A stretch of DNA of 64,000 nucleotides from the NCBI RefSeq assembly GCF_002899675.1, contig NZ_PKUU01000017.1, positions 62,001 to 126,000 of the forward strand. The letters are read 5' to 3'. Below the pieces are notes generated by a model. That model saw only the letters and a list, made by a program, of their open reading frames with translations, was not told the DNA's origin and ran no database searches. The stretch is from Clostridium sp. chh4-2 (GTDB lineage: Bacteria; Bacillota; Clostridia; Lachnospirales; Lachnospiraceae). Shown here one piece after another: positions 17,306 to 27,700 of the stretch; within the stretch, counting starts at the first letter, position 1; every line of letters starts with the position of its first letter. Position numbers and translations under genes: made by a program.

Positions 17306-18214
17306 ATGAGAAAAAGCAGCATGATGAAGACAGCGGCCGTTATGATGGCGGCAATGATGGCATTAACAGCCTGCCAGGGTTCAGCTAAGACAGAGGAGCC
17401 TGCATCAAAGGCGGAAACCACAGCGGAGTCAAAAGCAGAAACAGAAAAAACGACGGAAGCTAAGACAACCAAAGAAGAAATAAAAGCGGAAACACCGGAA
17501 GATACAAAGGCAGCCGGTGAAGAAGAAAAAATTCTTGTTGCGGCAGCGGCCAGCTTGAAGTATTCTTATGATGATGAATTAATTCCCATGTTTGAAGCAA
17601 AATATCCGGGAATCAAAGTGGAAGCTACATACGACAGTTCAGGAAAGCTTCAGACTCAGATCGAAGAAGGTCTGGAAGCGGATATATTCATGTCGGCGGC
17701 GATGAAACAGATGAACGCTCTGAAGGATGAGTCCATGATTGATGGAGACAGCATTGTGGAACTTTTGGAGAATAAGATCGTATTGATCGTGCCGGAGGGA
17801 ACGGATTCTAAAGTCAGCTCGTTTGAGGATATCACAAACGCTGATTCCATCGCGGTAGGCGATCCGGACAGCGTTCCGGCAGGCCAATATGCAAAAGAAG
17901 CGCTGACCAGCCTCGGGTTATGGGATGAGGTTGTTAAAAAAGCCAGTTTGGGAACCAATGTTACGGAAGTTTTGAACTGGGTTGCTGAGGGCAGCGCAGA
18001 TGCGGGAATCGTATATGCTACCGATGCGGCCACAACCGAACATGTGAAGATCATAGCGGAAGCGCCGGAAGGAAGCCTGGCAAAAAAGGTGATTTATCCG
18101 GTGGGCGTGGTTTCCGCATCGATGCATAAAGATGCAGCGCAGAAGTTTGTGGAATTCCTGCAGACGGACGAAGCGGCTGCGGTATTTGAGAAATATGGGT
18201 TTACAAAGAATTAA
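17306..18214 (+). CDS. modA: Molybdate ABC transporter substrate-binding lipoprotein
   Basis: Extracellular molybdate (or tungstate) receptor. With the ATG at 17306 (AAGGAG 11 bp upstream) the protein has 302 residues; an ATG at 17282 would add eight but has no good site. A lipobox LTAC follows a hydrophobic signal region, so it is a lipoprotein. A Lys/Glu/Thr-rich spacer of ~55 residues holds the receptor off the membrane. The ModA fold motifs are clear: AAASLKYSYDDELIPMFE, YDSSGKLQTQIEEG, ADIFMSA and the late GIVYATDA. The ModE-like palindrome just upstream implies molybdate control. Confidence 0.93.
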   Translation: MRKSSMMKTAAVMMAAMMALTACQGSAKTEEPASKAETTAESKAETEKTTEAKTTKEEIKAETPEDTKAAGEEEKILVAAAASLKYSYDDELIPMFEAKYPGIKVEATYDSSGKLQTQIEEGLEADIFMSAAMKQMNALKDESMIDGDSIVELLENKIVLIVPEGTDSKVSSFEDITNADSIAVGDPDSVPAGQYAKEALTSLGLWDEVVKKASLGTNVTEVLNWVAEGSADAGIVYATDAATTEHVKIIAEAPEGSLAKKVIYPVGVVSASMHKDAAQKFVEFLQTDEAAAVFEKYGFTKN

Positions 18215-18233
18215 AGTAACAGAGATCAGGGAT

Positions 18234-18295
18234 CTGAAAAGCGGCTGTGCGCCAAGCAATGTGTTAAAGCCTTGGCGCACCGCTTTTCAGTTTTT
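18234..18295 (+). terminator. Long hairpin with T run between modA and modB
   Basis: Arms CTGAAAAGCGG plus GCGCCAAG (18234-18256) pair with CTTGGCGC plus CCGCTTTTCAG (18271-18290), followed by TTTTT. The loop is ~14 bases. It lies 31 bp before the modB start and probably acts as a partial terminator or an mRNA-stabilising end, giving more receptor than membrane subunits. Confidence 0.65.
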
Positions 18296-18325
18296 ATGTT
18301 CTATAAGCATAGGAAAGGGTTAAAA

Positions 18326-18994
18326 ATGGCTTCTTGGGTGATATCGATTAAAACGGCGTCAGCGGCGATCTGCATTACCTTTTTTCTGGGTCTTGCGGCT
18401 GCCAGGATAGTCGTGAATATGAAAAACGAAAATTTGAAAATGTTTTTGGATGGGGTTTTGACCCTTCCGCTAGTTCTGCCGCCTACGGTGGCCGGATTTT
18501 TTCTTCTGTATCTGTTCGGGGTGAAACGGCCTATAGGGCGCTTTTTTATCGAGTATTTTGGGGTTAAGATCGCTTTTTCCTGGGGGGCCACGGTACTGGC
18601 CGCTGTCTTAATCTCCTTTCCTTTGATGTACCGCTCGGCCAGGGGAGCATTTGAACAGGTGGATGAAAACCTGATCTATGCCGGAAGAACGCTGGGACTT
18701 TCCGAGTGGACCATATTCAGAAAGATCATCATGCCTGCAGCCATGCCGGGAGTGCTGTCCGGCGGAGTGCTGGCATTTACAAGGGGGCTTGGAGAATTTG
18801 GGGCCACAGCTATGATCGCAGGCAATATAGCGGGGAAGACCAGAACCCTTCCTTTAGCAATTTATTCAGAAGTTGCGGCCGGAAATATGGACAAGGCCGG
18901 AGATTATGTTACAATTATTGTAGTGATGTCTCTGTTGATCGTAGGCGGTATGAATTACTATGTAATAAGAAGAAAGAGGGTAACTGCTAAGTAA
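18326..18994 (+). CDS. modB: Molybdate ABC transporter permease
   Basis: Membrane subunit of the molybdate importer with about five transmembrane segments. The EAA-type loop that docks to ModC is visible (AGRTLGLSEWTIFRKIIMPAAM), split over residues ~115-140, followed by GVLAFTRGLGEFGATAM. The frame extends back to a TTG at 18272, but that lies inside the modA-modB hairpin. The ATG at 18326 with AGGAAAGGG upstream gives the usual 222-residue size. The stop codon lies inside a copy of the 28-bp repeat, so the last few residues (RVTAK) may derive from that repeat. Confidence 0.92.
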   Translation: MASWVISIKTASAAICITFFLGLAAARIVVNMKNENLKMFLDGVLTLPLVLPPTVAGFFLLYLFGVKRPIGRFFIEYFGVKIAFSWGATVLAAVLISFPLMYRSARGAFEQVDENLIYAGRTLGLSEWTIFRKIIMPAAMPGVLSGGVLAFTRGLGEFGATAMIAGNIAGKTRTLPLAIYSEVAAGNMDKAGDYVTIIVVMSLLIVGGMNYYVIRRKRVTAK

Positions 18995-19007
18995 TTCTGC
19001 GCATTTA
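18980..19007 (+). repeat. Copy of the 28-bp repeat end at the modB stop
   Basis: Identical to the left end of the 2927-3058 element at 24 of 28 positions, including the 12-base TCTGCGCATTTA. It spans the modB stop codon and the start of the modB-modC gap. The matching right end is not present. Confidence 0.6.
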
Positions 19008-19037
19008 TGAAAGAAGTATTAATATAGGAGAGCGGAT

Positions 19038-20081
19038 ATGAGTTTATCGGTTGATTTGGAAAAAAAGCTTAAAGACATCACTCTCCGCATTTCATTTGAA
19101 ACGGATGAAAACAGCGGAATCCATGGGATTTTAGGGGCTTCCGGCTGCGGAAAGAGCATGACGTTAAAATGTATTGCCGGGATCATCACCCCGGATAAAG
19201 GACGAATCGTCCTGAACGGCAGGGTGCTGTTTGACTCGGAGAAAAAGATTAATCTGAGAGTACAGGATAGAAAAATTGGTTATTTATTCCAAAATTATGC
19301 ATTATTTCCTAATATGACGGTAAGGCAGAATATTGAAATCGCCGCTGACGGAAAGGACAAAAGAGAGAGGCGGGAGAACGCCGACCGGTGTATGAAGCTT
19401 TTGCAGGTGGAAGATCTGGCGGATAATTACCCGGGGCGGCTGTCGGGGGGGCAGCAGCAGAGAGCGGCTCTGGCACGGATTCTGGCTTCCGGCCCCGACG
19501 TGCTGATGTTGGACGAGCCGTTTTCAGCTCTGGACTATTATTTGAAGGAGAATATCCAGCTGGAGCTTTTGAATATTTTGAAGGAGTATCAGGGGGATAT
19601 TCTTATGGTGACTCACAGCAGGGATGAGATTTACCGTTTCTGCCGGAACATTCATGTGCTGGAACAGGGCAATATGGTGGTGTCCGGCATGACAAAGGAC
19701 GTGTTCGCCGATCCTAAGGCTGTGGCCGCTGCGAAGCTGACCGGCTGTAAGAATATTGTGCCTGCCCTGCGCTTATCGGATCATGAGGTGGATGTGCCTG
19801 AGTGGAATACGAAACTTATTTTTGAAAAGGCGGTTCCGGAAGAATTTGATCATATCGGCATCCGCGCTCATTATTTCAGGCGGAGCACTGCGGCAGATGT
19901 GAAAAATGTGATTCCCTGCAGGGTGAAGCAGATGCTGGAAGATCCGTTTGAGGTTACAGCGGTTTTGGATAATGATATTTGGTGGAAAATTCCTAAGAGA
20001 GAATGGAAGGAACAATATTGCAGACATCTTCCTGAGGAGATTGTGATTCCGGAAGAGAGCATTTTGTTTTTAAAAAAATAG
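19038..20081 (+). CDS. modC: Molybdate ABC transporter ATP-binding protein
   Basis: ATPase subunit of the molybdate importer, 347 residues. Walker A GASGCGKSMT, the Q-loop region LFQNYALFPNMTV, signature LSGGQQQR, Walker B VLMLDEPF and the switch histidine in VTHSRDE are all intact. The C-terminal ~100 residues look like a TOBE/Mop-like regulatory domain that could bind oxyanion. It follows modB by 43 bp with a GGAGAG ribosome binding site. Confidence 0.94.
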   Translation: MSLSVDLEKKLKDITLRISFETDENSGIHGILGASGCGKSMTLKCIAGIITPDKGRIVLNGRVLFDSEKKINLRVQDRKIGYLFQNYALFPNMTVRQNIEIAADGKDKRERRENADRCMKLLQVEDLADNYPGRLSGGQQQRAALARILASGPDVLMLDEPFSALDYYLKENIQLELLNILKEYQGDILMVTHSRDEIYRFCRNIHVLEQGNMVVSGMTKDVFADPKAVAAAKLTGCKNIVPALRLSDHEVDVPEWNTKLIFEKAVPEEFDHIGIRAHYFRRSTAADVKNVIPCRVKQMLEDPFEVTAVLDNDIWWKIPKREWKEQYCRHLPEEIVIPEESILFLKK

Positions 20082-20109
20082 AACAGATGGGAAACAGAAG
20101 GAGGAAGGA

Positions 20110-20697
20110 ATGCGTCTTTCATTGGTACTTCTGGCTGCAGGGAGCAGCCGCAGATTTCATGGCAATAAGCTTTTATATCAGTTTTCGGGAAAACCCATGT
20201 ACAGGCATATTATAGACCAGCTGGCCAAGCTGCCGGACTCCCTGTTTGAGAGGAGGATCATCGTCACCCAGTATCAGGAGATTGCAGATGATCTGGAAAA
20301 AGAGGGATATGAGGTGATCTTTAACTATGATACGGAACTGGGGATTTCCCATTCCATACATCTGGCCCTGGAATGCCTGAAGGATTTTGACGGAGGAGTG
20401 TGCTTTGCCGTCTGCGATCAGCCATATCTGAAAATGGATACGATCAGGGACTTGATTGGAGCGTGGCAGGAAAGCCAGAAGGGAATCGGATGTCTGGCCC
20501 ATCAGGGGGAATTCGGCAACCCGGCCGTATTTTCCATGAAGTACCGAGAAGAACTGATGGAGTTAAGCGGCGATGTAGGGGGGCGAAGGGTGATAAGGAA
20601 ACATCTGAACGACCTATTCCTGTATGAGGTGGAAGACGGAAAAGAACTGGTGGACATTGATATTAAGCTGGGAGGAATGGAAGATGAGAAAAACTAG
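20110..20697 (+). CDS. mocA: Molybdenum cofactor nucleotidyltransferase MocA-like
   Basis: A 195-residue nucleotidyltransferase. The N-terminal LVLLAAGSSRRFHGNKLL is the NTP-binding signature of MobA/MocA proteins; AVCDQPYL is the conserved DQP motif; FGNPAVFS follows. Hydroxylases of the xanthine dehydrogenase class generally use the cytosine dinucleotide cofactor made by MocA, so CTP:molybdopterin cytidylyltransferase is the likely activity. It lies 28 bp after modC and overlaps the next gene by 14 bp. CTP versus GTP preference is inferred from context. Confidence 0.87.
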   Translation: MRLSLVLLAAGSSRRFHGNKLLYQFSGKPMYRHIIDQLAKLPDSLFERRIIVTQYQEIADDLEKEGYEVIFNYDTELGISHSIHLALECLKDFDGGVCFAVCDQPYLKMDTIRDLIGAWQESQKGIGCLAHQGEFGNPAVFSMKYREELMELSGDVGGRRVIRKHLNDLFLYEVEDGKELVDIDIKLGGMEDEKN

Positions 20698-21196
20698 AAA
20701 GAATATGGCTGCCCTGGCCGGTACCGTTATGATTCTGGCTCTCAGCCAGGCGGCCGTATCTTATGCGGGAACCTGGATCATGGATGACGGCGGAAGATAC
20801 CGGTATGAGAATGAGGATAAGAGCCTGGCGGTGGGCTGGCTGGAAACAGACGGAACATGGTATTATTTTGATGAAGACGGATGGATGAAGACCGGATGGA
20901 TTCAGGATCAGGGCCGTTGGTATTATCTCTCTGCATCTACCGGAGCGTGGACGGTTCCTCCTGTCAATGAAAGTACCGCGATATACCTGATGAAGAATGC
21001 GTTGGCAGACGCCGGGCTTTTTCAGGATGAAGAAAATCTGGATATTAAGATTGAATCCGTAACAAAGTCAACCATTGTGCTGACCGTAGGAAAGATAGAC
21101 CGGCCGGAATCCTTCCGGGGATTTGCCCAGTACAGGGTGGACAGAAAGACGCGGAAGGCGGAATCGGTGTTTGGCGGGAATGATTTGAAATTGTAG
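20684..21196 (+). CDS. Small secreted protein with choline-binding-type cell-wall repeats
   Basis: A 170-residue exported protein. The signal peptide runs through ALSQAAVSYA. Residues ~30-90 hold two or three aromatic cell-wall-binding repeats (VGWLETDGTWYYFDEDG, then TGWIQDQGRWYYLS). The remaining ~80 residues form a small domain I do not recognise. The frame opens upstream at 20624, but the ATG at 20684 with GGAGG 8 bp before gives a proper signal peptide. It overlaps the mocA end although it has no obvious link to molybdenum. A strong terminator follows. It may be cotranscribed with the mod genes only by position. Confidence 0.8.
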   Translation: MRKTRKNMAALAGTVMILALSQAAVSYAGTWIMDDGGRYRYENEDKSLAVGWLETDGTWYYFDEDGWMKTGWIQDQGRWYYLSASTGAWTVPPVNESTAIYLMKNALADAGLFQDEENLDIKIESVTKSTIVLTVGKIDRPESFRGFAQYRVDRKTRKAESVFGGNDLKL

Positions 21197-21251
21197 AAAA
21201 TACCGTATGAAGAAGGGGAAGTCCCACGGTTTTTATACGACATTCATAAAT

Positions 21252-21306
21252 TGCATGATCTACGGCGCGGTTTTAAGGAAAAACCGTCAGATCATGCATT
21301 TTTTTT
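21252..21306 (+). terminator. Strong terminator closing the molybdenum island
   Basis: Outer stem TGCATGATCT (21252-21261) with AGATCATGCA (21289-21298), inner stem GGTTTT/AAAACC, then eight T. It separates the mocA unit from the giant gene. The rest of the 396-bp gap (21197-21592) is very A/T-rich and holds only the promoter and leader described next. Confidence 0.85.
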
Positions 21307-21421
21307 GACTTTTTCTCTTGTATATAGATAAAAATCCTGCATCGATATAATAAAAATTAAGAAAGAATTTAAAAAAACGGTTACAAATTAAAAAAAAATT
21401 AAAGAAATTACTCAAAAACGG

Positions 21422-21450
21422 TAGACGTAATTATACGATGGAGGTATAAT
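21422..21450 (+). promoter_or_regulatory. Predicted promoter of the giant surface protein gene
   Basis: TAGACG, 17-bp spacer, perfect TATAAT, giving a leader of ~135 nt. The spacer contains ATACGAT (21433-21439), a heptamer that recurs as an inverted pair just before the ribosome binding site, so it may be an operator. Confidence 0.6.
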
Positions 21451-21559
21451 AGCCCTATATTAATTGTCAGAAAATGTAAAATAGCATAAATGAGGACTTG
21501 GAATTTAGCATTGATATGTTAAATTTTTTTAGCGTTCAAAGAGCTTTTTTACTTAAAAA

Positions 21560-21575
21560 ATCGTATAAATACGAT
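21560..21575. promoter_or_regulatory. Inverted repeat next to the giant gene's ribosome binding site
   Basis: ATCGTA-TAAA-TACGAT, a 6-bp perfect stem with a 4-base loop, ending 3 bases before GGAGGG (21579-21584). It shares the ATACGAT heptamer with the promoter spacer. It could be a second operator half or an RNA hairpin shaping translation. Confidence 0.4.
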
Positions 21576-21592
21576 AACGGAGGGAAATTTTC

Positions 21593-21703
21593 ATGAACGA
21601 GTGGAAGAAGCGATGGCATGATTATGGGAGGAGATTTGTCAGCATGATTCTGGCCTTCTGCATGCTGCTGCAGACTGCCTTGCCGACTACGGCTTTCGGA
21701 GCT
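21593..21703 (+). other. Signal peptide of the giant protein
   Basis: Residues 1-37: basic N-region with KK and RR, hydrophobic core SMILAFCMLLQTALP and a likely signal peptidase I site after TAFGA. No YSIRK-type motif is present. Confidence 0.85.
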
Positions 21704-24700
21704 GTACAGAAGCCGTATTCGCAGATTAAAGAGGAGAACAGTTCTCGAAAGGATATCAGAGACAAAGAGTATACCATTTTAAGAACCAGTTTAGCCCGAA
21801 CCAGCGGAGGAAGTACGGATTTTGATCCGGGACTTGCGATAGCCAAAGGGACGGTGGCTTTAAAGCGGGGAGAGATCGTGACGACTGAATCCAGCGTTAC
21901 GGCCAGCGGTGAAGGAAGCTTTGCCCAGATTGGTGTCCATTTTGAACTGCCTTATATTTTCAGCACGTTGGATGAAGAGAGTGAGGAAACCCACTATTAC
22001 TATTCCTACAGCTCTGAACCGGAAAAGCCGGGAGATGTGCTTTTAGGCGGCGTGGAGATGAATATGGCTTCTACAGACCGCTGGAATATCTTTTTCCCAA
22101 ATCCAGAGGAAGCGCTGCAGGAATTAAATCTTTTGGAAGCCGAAACTCTGGGAGTGTCTGAAGATGATTTGGATGAGACGGATGAAGAAGAGGAAACTGA
22201 TACGGCTTCCGGCAGCAATGCAAAAAAGAAGAATAAAGCCGACGTTATTTCGGAGGCAACAGGAAGCGATGCACTGAGACAGCAATTGGAAAGTCTGCAG
22301 AACAGCATTATGCCGGTCGCCGATGATGGTTTTGTACATGAAGAACTTGGCGGAATCAAACTTCCGAGATATGACAATTCAGCATGGCCGAGAGAAAATC
22401 CGGAGATGGGAAGTTCGGTTGGATGGTACAGAGGAGCCTTAACAGTACTGGAAAAAGATATCATCACTTCGAACGTAACTCCTACTTTCATAACATCTTT
22501 CCGGTTTTGGACCGTGCCGGGAGAGAGCCTGCCGGAAGGCGTAGAGGCCAGAGTATTTACCTGGGCTCACTACGACCGCTATGCGCCGCTAACTAATATA
22601 TCTAATAGCGCTATCTATGCGGATGCATATTTACTTGACAGCTGCGTTACCCCCGGTAATAAGCTGGACAGTTCGGAAACGAATAAACTGAATTTATTCT
22701 ACACCAACTTAAACTGGGACTGCAAGCTGGACGCCAGACAGGATGATCCTGTCAATAATTTCGCTTTAGGCTGGCAGAAATACAATTATGCTTCCTATGA
22801 CTTTGAGATATCCAACACATCCGGTATGGTACAGAAGCCGGACGGTACTTGGGACTTCCCGAGAAAAGAAGGAAATAAAATTGATCCCAACGATCTGCCG
22901 CCGGATACGGCTATCTTTAAAAAATTTGATATGGCGTTATGGCTTCCTGCGGGCGGAAGCGTTAAAACTGACCAGAACCAGCTGATCAAATGGCTCTGTG
23001 ATCCGGAAGATCCGGACAGTTTAAGAGACCCAATGCTCAATGATACATATCTGCTGGGACGGGATAACCTTTCGGCAGACCAGACATTTTCCGGCGTTTG
23101 GGGAGATAACCACTTAAAAGCTATGAGACCGGATCTGATGGCAAAGCATGAGCTGACAGAAGATTATGTCTCCGAATATGACAATCTGGGCGGCGCTTTG
23201 ATTCTGGACGCTTCCGGTATTTATAATTTGAATGATCCTGAACTGGCGGCTGCTTTTGAAGCGGAAGAAAATCCTTATGCTGTTTTGGACGACCCCAGAT
23301 TCAGCGCGGGCGGAGAGCCCTTGGTTAAGATCGTGCCTTACTATATGAATGGTGATACTACGATCCGCATTCATGGAGAAGAGACATTATATCCGCCACA
23401 TATGCAGCACCAGATCTATCATCCTGAAGAATTTTTGGAGGAAACACCTGACGCAGAGCTGATGAGTGAAGATGGATCTGATGAAACGGGTATTTTGCTG
23501 ATTAATGATCTTCCTCCTGAGGAACAGCCTGAAGAGGCTGCGGCAGTGGAAGAAGAAAAAGAAGAGGAACCGATTGAAGGACCTGCTTCCAGACTTGTGA
23601 AAGAAGAGGACCTGGAGCAGCAGGAAGCCGACACCAGCAATCAGATGGAATATCCTTCTAAAAAACGCTACCGTATGTATGTTCCGTATGACAACCAGTT
23701 CCCGGCTAAGATGGCAGGAGAAGAGTATTCCGCCAGTGTCAGCGCAGATACTACGGTAAGTTACGGCAATAATATTTTATGGAATAAGGAAAAGGATGCC
23801 AGAACTTATTTCCAGGTGCAGAGCGCAGAAGGTTTTGAAGGAGATAAGCAGCTGGAGACAAAGATGTCAGCTGTGGGACGTCCGTTGGGATATAGGTTGA
23901 ACCCGCTTAAAACTCCGGATAATGAAAATCACACATCCGTTCCGATCTACCGCCCTTACGTTTTAGACACGTTGCCGGAGCTTTACGATCTGACACAGAT
24001 TCAGTTCATCATGGAAGGGGACGTGCCGGATGAAAAGGGAATTAACTATTGGCTGGCTACGAAAGATTACCTGAGAGGAGTCGGCGTAGATTACCGGGTA
24101 CCGCATGAAGAGGGCGACGAAAGCTACTATGATGTTCCAAAGTTCCAGATTCAGGTGCTTGATGAAAATGAGGAAGAGTCCTGGTTTGACTTTGTGGAAG
24201 ATGAAATCGAACGTGAAGTTATAGTTTATGAAGACGGAAGTAAGGAGACGGTTTGGACACTTAAAGTTGATAAACAGATAAAAGATTACCTGGAACTGAA
24301 CGGCAATATGAAATTAGGACAGGATCTGCGCATTAATTATAAGAGCGTTTTCCTGCCTGGCGATGAATGTCCGGGATACGTAAAAATCATTGGTATTCCC
24401 AGAATCAGCGGTCAATTTACAAACTCAGCTGATTTTAGATATCCGCGTATGGACTACCAGGAGTTTGGCGATCTGAATACGGATGTGGAAGTTAAAGATT
24501 ACATCAGTGATCAGAAGGGTTACTTCTATACAAAGAAAGAGTATGAGATCAACGACAAAACTGCTGAAACCGATGCGGAAAAATCAGATGTTTATTTTAA
24601 AGCTTGGGCTCATACTGAGATCAAGGGAGTTGTAAAAGAGGATGACGAAAAACTGAAGACTCCTATGGATTTGGAGTATGGCAGTTACGTTTACCGTCTG

Positions 24701-27700
24701 CAGAACCGCACAAGGGGCCGGGCTTACAATACGAAAGTTGAGATTGAAGTTCCTTTTGAAACGATCCGGGAGGAAGAAGAACAGGAAGACGGTACCAAGA
24801 AAGTAGTGGATAAATCTGGATTTGTGGCTTCGAAATTCCGTATCCCCAAAGAGATCATGCTTACGGGAGATATTAAAGATATTGTATTTGACTATGGGGA
24901 GACAGAAGAATCCGATCTGCTACAGGTAACCCTTGAAAATGAGGATTTGCTGAATCTGTTTGGAGTGGATGAGAGCGGTAACCTGATAGAAGATGAAATC
25001 TACTTGTACGCAACCTATGAAGAGGAAGACGGAACGGTTGTCGAAGGGCTTTGGGACGGTATTTTGCGTAAAATTACGATAAACTATGATGAAGTCTATG
25101 GCGTGGATGAGATTATAGGAGAAGATGCAGTTCCCAATTGGGATGAGTTCAAGCCTCTTGAAAATGAAGAAGATCAGGAAATTCTGGATGAGCTTACGAA
25201 AAATGTGATTTATCAGCTTTTTGGAACCTGCCACAGCCTTCGTGAATGTGAAACGGAAGTCAAGCATGACATCACAGGTTATATTAAAGATGAGAAGAAG
25301 TTGGAACCTAAACCATATAAGGGATCAGATAAAGCGATCCTGAAATTTGAGATGGCAAATCCAACTTTGGAGATCAGCCTATCCTATGATTATAAGGATA
25401 AGACATATCAGAGCATCAAGGATCAGAATCCTGCGGTTCGTGAACAGAAACTTGAGATTCCATACGACCAGTTATACCGCCACCACATAAAAATGGGAAA
25501 TGATTCATCCGCTGTTATGCCGATTGGCAAGATTGAGTTTGAGATACCTCTGACGGATGGCAATCAGGAAACACAGCAGGAAAATCATCGCGGTTTTGTT
25601 TCCAGAAAGTTTACGATCGATGCGGTTGACCGGTTCTACCTTGATCAGGAAACCAAGGAATATGTGGAGGTAACTGATTTTTCAGATAAAGGAGTATTTG
25701 AACATTCTCCAAAAGGTATTATCAGCAAGATCAGTTTCATCGATGCGGATGACGAGAATCATGTGGTCGTTTACAAGACGAATATGAAAGAGTATGAGGT
25801 TACTGTAAACGGTCATAAGGAAAAGGTGGAGATCTTGGATTGGTCCAATGACCACCAGCTGAACCAGTTCTATGATGAGGAATCAGAACAGTATATCATT
25901 CCGGAAAAAGCATGGGCAAAACCGGATTCTAAATATGGAACAGCGATTGAGCATCTGGGCAAGATCGTAGTTGAATTCATTAATGTAGACTCCGATCTGA
26001 AAGAGGGCACGGATCTTGAAACGGGTGTCACAACAGATACCAGAATTAATGCGGAACTGTCGGGAAGTTCCAATGTTTATGAAAAGGATCTGGATTTATA
26101 CGGTCTGTTCTCCGCACGTACAGATGAGAGTAAAAAGGCAAAGGTTAAAAAGGTGGATTACGATGCAATTAAGACCTACCTGAATCCTGATCCGGTTACA
26201 GATACTTATCTGGAAGTGATGAAAGGATATGACAGCTATTATCCAAATGGAAGCAGTTTAGGCAGCGTATATAAGTCCAACGGATATAATTATCAGGATG
26301 GTGATCCGGGAGCGGAAGACGTTTCCTTTACCACCATGATTTATACGAAGAACGCTTCCAGAATGAAGCCGTCGGTGCTGAACTTAGATATTATGAACCG
26401 CTTGAACCCGGATGTTCACGACAGGCCGGAAGGATTTATCACAAAAAAGATTGTGATTCCTAAGGAAATGTATGAATATGCGGATATTGAGAAGATCGAC
26501 ATCTACGATGCTGATCCGGTAACGCCGACTGTGATAAAAACCCCGTATACCATCGGCCATTTCCAAAAGACCGCTGAAGAAGACGGTACTCAGACATACG
26601 ACCGTTTCGGAGATCCTGTTACAGTAAGTAAGGGGACTCTGATGTACGATATCGAGGGAAAACCGATCTATGAATGGAGCGGCGTAACTCCTATAGACAG
26701 CGAATTATATGGAGAAGCGTATCCTGAGAACGGCACTTACACCGAAGAAGAAGACCTTGTGATCAATGAAGGCATGTGGTTTGACAATGGTATTGCCGTA
26801 CCTCACCAGGTTGTTATCACCTTCCGTTCCGTTGAAGGAGATACCGATAAGTCCAAGGTTTTTGTCCGGTTAATCGGCGGAGCCAACGTAGGCGGAGACT
26901 TTAAAGTGGACAGTGAGTTCAGAACGAAAGAAGCCCGTCCAAATACAAAGGATTCCTACTATGGCAAGAGTACGGACAGCCATGTTCTCAGCATTAAGAA
27001 TGCAAATCTTCTTTATGTGAAACATCAGTCCGCTTATACGGCAAAACAAAAAGATGAAAATAATGTAGAGAAGATCCTGGGCAAAGATGCCATATCATAC
27101 TCCGTAAAGGCAGATGAAGTGCCTACTATCTATGCTCCGTATAATAATTTCATCAAGCGCTATGAATATTTTGTAGGACCATCTTATGATACGAATGCGG
27201 CAGATGTGTTTGACCGCAGTCCGCACAATGTGCTGGATGTGCTGCTGGATATCACACTGCCGGTGGAAAAGAAAAAGGTATTGGATCCGGAAAAGAAAAC
27301 GGATGCCAATCCGAGAGGCACTGAGGTTGAGGAATACCGGGGCTTTATATTTGAAGAACTGAGGATTGATAAGGAAGAGCTGGATAAGACCACCGGAGTA
27401 TATGAACTGCAGTTTGGTTCCGGCGAAAGCGTTTGGACCAGCCATAACCAGCCTATAATCAACGACACCCAGATTTTCCGCTCTATACCGGATAAGAAGG
27501 AAGCGAACCAATATGATATCCGGAAATACATAACAGAAGACGGAGATTTGGTGATCACGAAACAAGATCTGGATGAACTTCTGGCTAAGGACAACAAGGA
27601 ACCGATGGAAGCCGTTAAATTCATCCGCGTTAATTTTAACAGCATAAAGCTGAATAAAGATATTGCGGGCGGAGCGGTAAAAGTTATAGTTAACGGACGG

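Noticed and set aside
18272..18325. TTG start extending modB
   Set aside because: It falls in the right arm of the modA-modB hairpin and the ATG at 18326 has a proper ribosome binding site.
21457..21592. c-di-GMP riboswitch in the giant gene's leader
   Set aside because: Such riboswitches often precede clostridial adhesins, but I found none of the conserved core sequence here.
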